From Tribonema minus (lineage: Eukaryota; Sar; Xanthophyceae; Tribonematales; Tribonemataceae), in contig JAFCMP010000526.1 of assembly GCA_017506865.1 (NCBI GenBank), positions 62,001 to 126,000 of the forward strand: a stretch of DNA of 64,000 nt, given 5' to 3'. The position numbers and the translations under genes are program-made. Below, in pieces: positions 34,001-46,000 of the stretch (position 1 is the stretch's first letter; each line of letters begins with the position of its first letter). The notes under the pieces are model-generated. The model searched no databases and was not told the origin of the DNA. It worked only from the letters and a program-made list of their open reading frames with translations.

Positions 34001-37000
34001 TTGAAACTTTTGATGTTTTGTCTCGCGAGCACGAATTACCTCCGGTGTTTTGATTGCCACATGCACTTCTGGTGGTGACGCTAGCTTCCGGTAGTGCAGG
34101 ATCGCAGACAGTGAAGCTATGTCCAGATCGCTTCGCGCATTGCCTTTGGCGATGCACCAAAGCGTACGCAGCACCTACAGCAGTGCCAGCGCTCAACACA
34201 CAAGTACAGGTCACAACACCCGCCGCTGTCAAGAACTGTCCTGTTGCAGGAACGTTCTTCGCACCTCATCGCCGGCCGCCATGCCGTGGCCGACAAAGTT
34301 GAAGCCCTTGGCCTGCAGCGCGACGGCGACATCGTCAGCGCCGAGCACCGCCGCCGCCTGCGCCGTTACGCCGTGCGTAACCGCCACCGGCGCCGACGCC
34401 CCCGCCTCCGTACGGTACCGCGGCGCCCCCTCGAAGTCCGTGTACACGGTGATAGCGAAAGTACCGTAGACAGCCACTGCGGAGGGGTTGGTGACGCTGC
34501 TGAGCGTGAAGGACACGGTCGTGGCGGGGGGGAGGTCGGAGCCGACGCCGTCTCTGGAGAGGAGGAAGCCCGACGCGTAGCCGGGGGTGATGGTCCAGCC
34601 GCCGTCGCTGCCGGTGGTTGAGACGATCTGCGGGAATTTGGAGGGTTTGCGAAGATTTATCATTGATTTTTTTTGCCAACTTTCGAAGTGGCAAAATCTG
34701 GCGGAAAAAACGGTGCACCAATTCATGCAGATTAGCAGAGCAATCGCCGCCGACTTTTAGGCGGATATCCTCGCAGCAACACTGGGTTGCCCTCAGCCTA
34801 AACCCTGGCTCCGACTCCTGCAGCCCAACCCCAAGCCCCCCCCTTACTCACCTCCGTCGGCGTGAACCCCGGGAAGTCGGCCGGCGGCACCACCTCCACG
34901 TGCGCAGCGGCAGGCATTACATTCGCAAGCGTAAAGGTGACAGTAGCCTGTGTCTCCAGGCCTGCCACCGTGTACTGGAGAGTCACAACGGCGTCGACGA
35001 CGGCGGCTGCGACGATGCTGACGGCGGCGGCGGGGGCGGCGGAGGCGTCGGCGGCGGCGCTGCTCTGCTCGATGGCGGTTACGCCATCGCTCAGCGCCGT
35101 GCGGATGAGCGGGAACGCGCCCGACGGCGCCTCGTAGCGCTGCACGCGGGGTAGGTAGGTATGTGTGCGTGAGGGTAGGATGGTAGGTAAGCAGGGCAGG
35201 TATGTATGAGTGTGTGAGGGTGTGATGGTAGGGGTCGGCAAGCAGGGTAGGTATGCGGGTAGGATGGTATGGGTCGGCAAGCAGGGTAGGTATGTATGTG
35301 TGCGTGAGGGTATATGGTGGTATAGGTGGGTGATCGGGAGTACGCAGCTGCTTCGGCTGAATGTCACTGCAGGCGTGCACGAGTGGACTTGAGGTTTTGA
35401 GTTGCAACGGGGTGCATTGGAGGTTGATGTGGTGACGCGTAGAGTGTGGGAGAGTCACAGATAGGCAATTGATGAAGCTTCGCCAATGGATGAAGTCAAC
35501 ACTGGAGCTCGCGCTTGCAACAAAAACAGAGCATGCCAATGATGACCTTTGCAAGCCTCCGTAGCAGGTTGGAAACCGTGCTCAAATGCTTTCTGGCGGC
35601 ATAACAGGTCAGAATTTGACATACCTGGTTGGAGACTCCACTGGGTAGGTATATGCTGATCAAGGTACCCATGCCCATCTCAGTCCCGCTGTATATCATA
35701 CCAAACAGGCAGCAGCAGCGACAAAGCAAGTGTTGGTGTGGTCAGTGCTGCACGCTGATCTTGGAGCAGCACCAATGTATATCCATCCTGTTGCAATAAT
35801 CAACGACATGCCTTGCGGGCGTACCAGCTTAATGCCACACTTCCCAAGCGCTTGGTGCTCTGTAACTGCCTCACATTGCTGATGCTGGTGCCTGTCTATT
35901 GCATCAGGCCTGCATAATCAGCGAGCTGCTCAGCTAAATTTCACGATGTTTGTAACTGCTGTTGTGCTATAGACCTATATACACCAACCCTAACCCTAAA
36001 GCTGACCCACAGGCATCATCTACGTGATGATCAATAGGCATTTGCACACCAGCACCGACTCCTTCCCCTCCCCGGAATCAACCGGCACGAGCCGTCGCAT
36101 CGCCAGTTGCAGGCAGCACAAACCAATACTTCAAGTATTGACACGTCACACGTCGCACATCAACAGCGCCACGACTCACTCACCTCTCATCTCTGGCCAC
36201 GGTGACCGTGTGCCCGCTAGTCACGGCAGTGAGCAGCCCGTCTAGCTGAGCGCTGACGGCCTCTGTACACGCCACCGCCACGAACGTGCTGGGAAACTCT
36301 ATGACGATGGTGCCGTTTGCGGGCAGGGGAATGCGAGGCATGAACGTGATGGTGGCGCCCCCCGTCTCGCCGGCAACGTACGTGTTGAGCGTCACCACCG
36401 GGTCCACCTGCCAGTCGCTGGGGGTGAAGAGGACCTGCGCGTGGGGCAGTTGCAAGGTCAGGGTTAGGGCTAAGGCCAGTGTCAGATACTGCAAACAGAG
36501 GGGGGATGTAGACACCACATTTGTTCGTGAAAAAACGCATGGGGCGCAAACAAGCACGCGTAGGAGCGGTGGCCTCAGACAGCTGGCCATGCCTGCAGGG
36601 TTGCAAACGCGGAGGACGATAACACAAGGCGCAGGGGCATGTGGAGTGAATTCTCTTGTGATTCTCCTGTGCGCCACTAGGTGCTGACCGGTTAAGGCGA
36701 ACTTCAAAGTGCGCAGAAGCAACTGGGAGAAATACTGGTCCGTGGCTTCCGCACCGTTTCACAGCAATCATACAAAACTCCACCAACGATGCAGGGTCTG
36801 TGAGCTATAAAGCTCTTCTCACGCTGTGAAGCACACTGCAGCATGCTCAATAAAACATGTCACATACCACCTGACGTTTGCAGTGCAACGGTTAAGCCGT
36901 CGTACCCAAAGAGCTTTGCGAGTAGTACTCGTACACCCTTACGTACAACCCGTCTTGGAGGTGCCTGCTGGCAATGCGACAGCCGCTTCACAACTTGAGT

Positions 37001-40000
37001 GCGCCGCTCCCCTTAGAATACATGTGTGGCTCCCTTTGAACTGAAGTACCTCATTGCCGTCGCCTCTGTCGATGTCGCGCACGCCGTCCGCCAGCATCGT
37101 CCAACACTGAACCACGCCGCTCCAGCCCTCGAAGCGCTGATTTACGATGCCGTCCAGCTCCAGGGTAACAGTGCTCAACTCGGGTACCGCGGTGACCCCC
37201 GCGCGCGCCACCTCCACGGTAACAGCCGCCGACGCAGGGTCCTCCGTCCACGCGACCGCCGCGCCGCCATCAACACTGCCGGAAAGCGTAATCGTTGCCG
37301 GCGCGACGGCGTAGAAGCTCGGCGGAAAACCAAGAAATATGCGCGCGTCCGTCGGCAGCGGATTCGACAGCTGGAGCGTCACCGCGGCAGTTACGGAGGC
37401 CCCCGCGAGCGCGCTGGAGAGCGCCAGCAGCGGCGGCGCGGCGAAGCTCGCGTAGGTGAAGTCGACGCCCGCGATGGCGCCAAGCGCGGCGTCTGCGCTG
37501 TCCCAGACGTCGATCGCGGCGCCGCCGATGGCGACGTACGTCGTGACGGAGGGGAAGGCGCCGCTGCCGCCCGCGTGACGCTGGTTCTGCACGCGGTCGA
37601 TGGTGACCACGATCCGCGCGCCTGCGGGCACGGGCGTGCCGCCGCCGACGCGTGCGACAGTTACGGTGTAACTGCCGTCTCCGCCGTGAGCAACGGCCAC
37701 TACCTCTGTGCCACCATCGACGGGCGTGCCAGCAAGAGTTACACTGGCCGAAACCGACGCGACGGCGGCGAAGGTGGCCGGAAGCGCGATGGCGATTACG
37801 CCATCACTGGGCAGGTCGTTGCCAAGGTGAAGCGCGATGCTCAGCGTCCCTATGGTCCCCGCCGCGAGGCCGCCGTTGAGCGTCACCACCGGCACTTCAT
37901 TGTTGAAGTGGGAGGGCGTGATGTCCAGGCCTGCGGGGAGGTCAAAGGGGCTGAATGCGGCGGATGCCTCGCAGAGGACGGCGGCGGCGGCGGCGGTGGC
38001 AGTGAGCCGGCGGAATGAGCTGGTAGTGCCTGAGTAGCCGGGGTTCACGATGCCAGCGATGACCAGCTGCGAGGGACGGCAGAGGAATGCGTGTGGTTAG
38101 CGCTGGTTGCGGAGCGTAGAGCAATGATATGTATGTCCTTCAGGTAGGTGACGGCGCTTGTGTGTGCAAAAATGCGCCGTGTGTTGAACGCAGGTTGCGG
38201 GGCGTGGAGCAATCACATGCATGTGGTTCAGGTAGGTGACGGCGCATGTGCGTGCAAAAACGCGCCGTGTGTTGAACGCAGGTTGCGGGGCGTGGAGCAA
38301 TCACATGCATGTGGTTCAGGTAGGTGACGGCGCATGTGCGTGCAAAAACGCGCCGTGTGTTGAACGCAGGTTGAGGAGCGTGGAGCAATCACATGCATGT
38401 GGTTCAGGTAGGTGACGGCGAATGTGTGTGCAGAGAGGCGCGCATATTTCACTTTAACTCCAACCCTAATGCCAGCTCTAACCCAAATTGCATTCACCGC
38501 GTACTCCTACTCGACAGCTGCTCCGCTATGCAGCGGGCAGCCAATTGAGCTTCATGCTGCGCTCAACATTACGCTTGACGCACCATTGCCTAATGAGCAG
38601 GAGCAAGCAGTGATGCTGCCTAACCCATGCTCAGGCAACCAGACGAACCGAGAGATGCCAAGGGTGCCACGTCTGTGCTGGCAGTTTGCTCAGGGACGGC
38701 AGCAGTGAGCTGATCCGCACAGCTGCCCTCAAGCTAACGTACATCGGCTTATGCAGTATTGGCTTGCCGCAGGAGCAACTTCTGGCGGCGGAAATCACCT
38801 TAGAAGCCTGTTAGCTTTCAGACTCAACAAAGACCACGAGTTGAATGACAAACCTTCATCGAGTACTTGATGGCTTCTTGATTCACCAGCGCTTCAGGTG
38901 TATGTCACCCTGACGTCGATGCACCATTGTTTCAAATGTGTGTCAGTTCAATGTTGGCACACTCGGTGACCTCATTGAGTGGAGGTGCTGCCGCATCAAG
39001 CCGCGAGCACTTCAACGACGCAACATGTATACAATGTTGGTACTATACACTCATGCTGACGCCATTGCTAAGGGTGCCTGCGGGCAGTTCACTCGTGGCT
39101 GGCGACCAATATGGCTTCAACACCATAAATTAAGCTGCTGCCCACACGCTGCGAGGTGGAGAGTCACATTGTGAACTAGTTGTCGTGCTAACAACTGCTT
39201 GACAACGCAAGAAACTCGAATATGCACTCACCTCAATCAACGCATTTGCAGGCACCGCTGTGCCGGAGCCGTCTCTGGTGACTGTGATTGGAGCGCTGGC
39301 AGTTACGGCAGTTACCACAAATGCCCCATCTGTTGGTGACGTTGCCTGTGACGTGCCAGCCAGCAAGCGGGGCAGGGCGCAAAGCCGTGGATTATGAGAG
39401 TACGGTGAGCACTGTTGGCTGGAGGCACGGGTATCAGCCACTGCAAAGAGACCCCCTGTGGCCGCCGAATGACAATGCTTCAAGCGATGTGAAGTTGAAG
39501 TATGATTTTACAGACTACTTCATCAGGGCTCAGCAGCAGCTCAATATCAGCTTGGGTCGCACATCAGGCGGGCCGGCGGTGAGGTAGCAGGCACGCAGGC
39601 GCCAATCCAGCTGCCTACTAAGCCAAGCAGCAATCTCATGCCCGATGTCTTCACACGTACGCATGCACACGAATGCGCGCTGCTTGTGCTGCTCACCGCC
39701 AAGTCTGAGGTGCTGGCAATAACTTCAACTGGAAGTGCCAGCACCAGTGCTCCGTCAGCAGGCCAGTCCTCCGTCATCGTAAAGGACAGCGTCAGGGCAG
39801 TCTCGGCTCCAGCCATCTGCACAGGGTATTGCGACACGATAACAATGTGTTCGTGTTATGAAATGGGGAGTTTAACCGGGCGTGGATGCTCAGCACAAAA
39901 TCGGGCCATCGAGGCGAGATTGCAAAGTAGTTGACATTAAATGTTGTAATGGCATGTTTGGATGAGCATCGATGCTCAGCAGCCTCACTGGCACAGCTCT

Positions 40001-43000
40001 GATGTCATTGCATCAGTGGAGAGAGTTGAGCTTTGCTATGGGCCGCTACTACACGAGCAGGTGCCTGTTCTCAGTGGCTTGGCAACGAGTCGTGCATCAT
40101 CAGTGGCCTCAAGTGCACCTCAACAACCCTAGGGGGGCGGAGCAGTTCAACTGTGGCCATTGTGAATCAAGTGGTAACCTACCGAAACCCTGATCCTGAG
40201 CCTGATCCTAACCCTCGCCCCAACCCTTGCCTTGCTGGCCTGCATGGAGTATGACCCCCCACATTCTAACCCTAACCCTAACCCTAGCACGCAACGACGC
40301 TCCGGTGCAAAAAGTGAAGCCCTGCAAACAGAGGTCGGAACCGCACGCCGCAGGTGATCAAACACACAGCATGCCAATCTTGACATAAGGTGCTGCAGGC
40401 GGGTACGCTACCTGATCCGCCAAGGAAGCCGAGAACAATGCGTTATGAGATCACGTCTGCGAACGGCGTTCCCTTAGGCAGGTCTCTGACATAACAACAG
40501 GTACTATGTACAGCAAATACAACACAAAGTTCTTTTGTCAGGCGTTGGTGACTGATACGCTACCTGATCCGCCAAGGAAGCGGTCGCTCCAACGACGAAC
40601 CCGGGCAGAATCACCGTCTCAGTGGTGGCGGCACTAGCGGCGCCCTCGCCAGCCAGGTTGGTGGCGTACACCCAAAAGGTGTAGGACTGTGTCACATTCA
40701 GGCCGCTGATGTCGATGCTCTGAGCGCTGCCATCGACCGTACGCGCGTCTGACACGTCCGTTGTGCCGGCTTGCTGGTACTCGATGCGGTAGTACGCGAT
40801 GTCGGCGTTGTTGCTGAGCGGTGCTGTCCATGTCACGGCGGCGAGCCCGCTCCCCGAGGGGCTAGATGACGCGCTGCGGCAATGACAGCAAATATTCAAG
40901 AGTGCAAGATAAGAGAAAAAGAGGTTAGGGTTAGGATTTAGGGTTGGGGTTAGGGGTAGGGTTAAGGGTAGGGTTAGGGTTGAAGAGGATGGAAGGAGCG
41001 AGACAAAGGTGTGTAGGCTACGTGGTGTAGCAAGGGCGAAATGTACTGTGCAGAAACAAGAACGAAACGGGTATTCAAGTAAACACGCAGGTCTTGCAGT
41101 GGCAAGAGCGAAATATATTGTGCAAAGCGCCCCACAAGTGCACAAAAACACTCAGCTTTGGCAGTGCAAGGGTTCATGGTATGTCTGGTGGGGAACACGG
41201 CAGCGTCCCGCAGCAGCGTGGCGCCCGTTACCTACATATCGATGACGATGGCACAGCAGCAGCATATGCAATACCAACAGCACACCCGTGTAAATGTTCA
41301 AGGCGTGCAACATAGATGGCTAAGCAGATGCCGTGAACACATGAGACTCACCTTGCTTGAGAGGGTGCGTCTGGCACTGCATACGATGTCAAAGGCACTG
41401 CAGCGAACGCTGTCACTGCATTGCCCTTGTCAAGGCCCGCTGTTGAGGCAATGGTCACCCCTCCGGCAGTCAGTGCTGAGCAGTAGAGGTAGGGCCCATC
41501 TGCTGTCAATGATCCAGTGCTGTCAAAGATCACAGTCTTGCTCAAAGCACCCGTGTTGACGGCCGATGTTGCAGTGTCCAGCAGCACACAGGCGGTGCCG
41601 ATCAAAGACACCACAGCTGTCATCTCTGTGGGGGATAGAAGGTTCAGCGGTAGGGTGAGCGGAGAGCTCTTGTGTGGTCGGCAATCATTCTGGTCAGCGA
41701 TAGCTATCAATCATTATGGTCAGCGATAGCTATCAAGGCTTTTTAGCCACAGCTGTCAAGAGAGTTGTAGAGATCATGCCTGCAGCATGTCGGACGTGGC
41801 TTCAGGGTCAGGATGGCGGGTCTGCGTTGCACGCACAGAATGAACCAGCAAGGTACTTTTTTTTAAATTGATACGGGTGCACACCGACCTGATGTAAATT
41901 TCTGGATCTGATTACAATTATCATGGTCACTGATCTGCAAACACGAGATGTACAATACAAGCACTTTGAAGGATGTGCCGATGGACCATACAAACCTGAC
42001 AATGTCCGAGTCAGTTCTCACAACCGCGAGCAATGGGTCACCATTATGGAATAAAACGCCGGCGTTTTCTTTTTCTATCAAAACTGTCCGGTGGCACCAT
42101 CATGGGCATGGAAACACAAGCAAACCTACTAGTTTACCATCTTTATATCTGCATGCAGACGCACACCTGCCCTGAACCAGCAGGGTGCACGATCGAGCTG
42201 ACCTGAGCTATGAGTCAGACCCCAACCCAAACCCTAACTCAGCCCAAATGTCAAACCCGACTTCTGAACCAGCTTTTGTCGCACAGATCCAGAGCATCAT
42301 GCAGCACAGTTGCTGCTGCAGATGTGACCACCTTACCTCCATTTGCCACCGTCTGACCGTTGGTGGCGTCAAGCACCACCTGCAGCTGCGTGGCGTTGGC
42401 CATCACCACACCGCCGTAGCTGCCGGTTGCGACAGCACCGCCACCCGACTTGTAGACGAGCTGAATCGCTGCGTAGATGCCAGTCCTCACAGCCGCCGCG
42501 AGCTGCGTGTAAGCGCTTGTCCCTGAGAGGAACAGCAGGGACAAGTCAATGTGCCTACGTGTTGAGTCTCTCTACTTCAGAGTCTGACACTGAATTGACA
42601 TGGCCAACAGGTTCAGAACCCGGATCACAAGAGTAACCAGAGTGACCTGGTGCGACTAGATTGGAATCAAAAGGCAATGAGATGTGGTCTGTCTGGCCAA
42701 TGGCCCGGGTGGTCAATGGGCTGCAAGACCTGATCGAACAAAAGTGCGGCAGGGCACCCCGTGGTGACACTGGCAGGCAAACACGCAATGGTCCGCACTG
42801 ATACCAGGCGAAGACGCATCCATACCGCTGCCAGCACATTGGCGCTTTAAGGTATGGAGTCTCTGCGGCTACGACTTGCCAAGAGATGCTGTACATCGAA
42901 AAATGTAATCACTTTCCTCAATAAAGTAGAGCTCAGCAAGGACAGATACACTCACCACTCTGATTAATGGTCTTGACACGGAACAGGTATGATGTGACCT

Positions 43001-46000
43001 CTGTCAGCCCTGTTGCAGTGACTGCAGTTCCAGTGATGGTGTCTGAGACAGCTGCGTAGCTGGTGTCGCTATCGGCAGCTGCCTTCACCTCCACCAAATA
43101 GCTGGTCACCACATGGCCAGGTGACACAGGTGCTGTCCAGCTAAGGCCAACCGTTGTCGGGGACATGGCAGTTGCTGACAGACCGGTTGGCGCACCCGGC
43201 ACTGCTGGAAAGATGAACACGTTGTCACTACCAGCGCTACCTGCGCCTTCCCCGGCCGCATTGGTGGCAAAGACCTGAAATGTGTAGTTCTGGGCTACTG
43301 CCAGCCCTGGCAAATCCAGTGTCAATGTATTGCCGTCAACACTGGTAGCATTGTTCACTGTGGAGGTGCCAGCTTGCTGGTATGCTACGCGGAACTGTGA
43401 GATGGCTGCATTGTTGCTGGCAGGTGCTGTCCAGGTTACGGCGGCATTGCCTGTGGCAATGCTGGGTATGACAGATACAATGCTGCAGTGCAACAGGCGG
43501 CAGCAAAGAGGAAGCAGAAGTGCAATGGTAATGGTCAGCGCCACACACGATCCATCTGCATCTGATGAGTCATGCAGGTGCCCAAAGCGTGAATACCTAG
43601 CATTAAAGCCTCAAGCTCATATTGGCGCTTTCACCACCTACCTGGCAAACCATGCTGATAAATATGCAGATGCCAGCAGGTTCAAACAACAAGAAGCTAC
43701 TTCAGCGGATCTCCCAAATTGCTAGCATGCAGTCATGCCGTTGTCTCCGCAAAGTCTTCTTTCAGCATGGCAGAAGTATAACTTGCCAGCAACTCTGTGC
43801 ACATTGCTCACCTGACAATGGATGGTGCAGCAGGCACTGCATATGATGTCAGCGCAACTGCTGCAAATGCTGTCACTGCATTGCCCTTGTCAAGGCCTGC
43901 TGTTGAGGCAATGGTCACCCCTCCGGCAGTCAGTGCTGAGCAGTAGAGGTAGGGCCCATCTGCTGTCAATGATCCAGTGCTGTCAAAGATCACAGTCTTG
44001 CTCAAAGCACCAGTGTTGACGGCCGATGTTGCAGTGTCCAGCAGCACACAGGCAGTGCCAGTCAACGATACTACCGCTGTCATATCTGCAGCATCAACAC
44101 AAGAGCAGCAGGGTTTGCATCAAAGTCCACTATGACGTACTGCCAGTGTGTATGTACCCGGAAGCATGAAAAAGCGCACGTGTATATGAAGAAGAAGTAC
44201 AAAAATGTCAGGCAACTGGTGGTGGCTGCCTCACAAGTAGGCATGCAGGTGGTGGTTGACGATGCATACGACGTGACATTGTGCGAGCAAATCACCTTGA
44301 GGCCATAACTGATGTAGAAAAGGTGCTTATGGGCGAGCAAATTACCTCTTCAAGTGAAGAATGAACGGCTATTCATGAGGATGAATTTCAAGAACCACTG
44401 TTAAAATTATCCTACACTGCGCAAGCCACATGCTGGTGAATTTCTGCTTGTCAATGAATAGCCCAGCATCACTCGCTGAGCGCTGTAGCATTCCTTACCT
44501 CCATTAGCCACCGTCTGGCTGTTGGTAGCAGTGAACACAACCTGCAGCTGTGTAGCTTGGGCCAGCACAACGCCACCAGCACTGCCAGTTGCGACAGCAG
44601 CTGCATTCGCCTTGTACCGCAGTCCCAGTGACCCATAGATGCCAGTTCGAACTGTAGCTGCAAGCAGTGTATATGCGCTGGAGCCTGTGCATCAGCAAAA
44701 AACCAATAAAGGCAGCAGGCATTGAGAGAGGGTGAGTTTTGGAGTCAATCAAAATTACTTCTATATTTCTCAATAGCCATGCACAGTATCCAGCAGTCAC
44801 CCATGTTGGCAATGCCGTGCTGGCGATTCGGAAGAGGTTAGGGGCTACATCATGATCATGACATGACTTCAGCCATCATTGTTGGACCTGCATTGAGCGG
44901 AGGGCTCCTGCTCTATTGCCACACCTAAAGTTCGTGAAGCAATGTTGATTTCCGCAAATGAGTGCACGTGCAAAATAGCTCAAATGCCGTATAAAGCGGA
45001 ACCACAAGAACACTACGCAGTGAGCTTGGTAGCCCCTCAAGGCCAATTGAATTAGCTGCCATAGACACAGTTTGTCAAATTCATGACCCAGGTAACCGTA
45101 TCTGATCCTCCCAACCTTCAGTGAGAGAGACACCAAGCAACAATGCCTGTGTCAACTTGAGAAAACCCTCAGGGGCGATCCTGCATAGACAGAATGGTGG
45201 GCTGCTCATGATCCACAGCAGCTGCACTCAGCGCATGACGACGAACGCATTCAGAAACACAAAGCTTGGGGTAGAAAAGTTAAAAGGGGCTTCATCAGCA
45301 GACTCACCACTCTGATTTATGGTCTTGACGCGGAACAGGTATGATGTGCCCTCTGCCAAGCCTGTTGCGGTGACTGTAGTTCCAGTGATGGTGTCTGAGA
45401 TGGCTGCGTAGCTGGTGTCGCTGTCTGCAGCTGCCTTCACCTCCACCACATAGCTGGTCACCACATGGCCAGGTGACACAGGTGCTGTCCAGCTAAGGCC
45501 AACCGTTGTCGGGGACATGGCAGTTGCTGACAGACCGGTTGGCGCACCCGGCACTGCTGGAAAGATGAACACGTTGTCACTACCAGCGCTACCTGCGCCT
45601 TCCCCGGCCGCATTGGTGGCAAAGACCTGAAATGTGTAGTTCTGGGCTACTGCCAGCCCTGGCAAATCCAGTGTCAATGTATTGCCGTCAACACTGGTAG
45701 CATTGTTCACTGTGGAGGTGCCAGCTTGCTGGTATGCTACGCGGAACTGTGAGATGGCTGCATTGTTGCTGGCAGGTGCTGTCCAGGTTACGGCGGCATT
45801 GCCTGTGGCAATGCTGGGTATGACAGATACAATGCTGCAGTGCAACAGGCGGCAGCAAAGAGGAAGCAGAAGTGCAATGGTAATGGTCAGCGCCACACAC
45901 GATCCATCTGCATCTGATGAGTCATGCAGGTGCCCAAAGCGTGAATACCTAGCATTAAAGCCTCAAGCTCATATTGGCGCTTTCACCACCTACCTGGCAA

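Noticed and set aside
20045-40982. TTAGGG tracts as evidence for a chromosome end
   Set aside because: The tracts are short, lie in both orientations within introns, and coding sequence continues on both sides.
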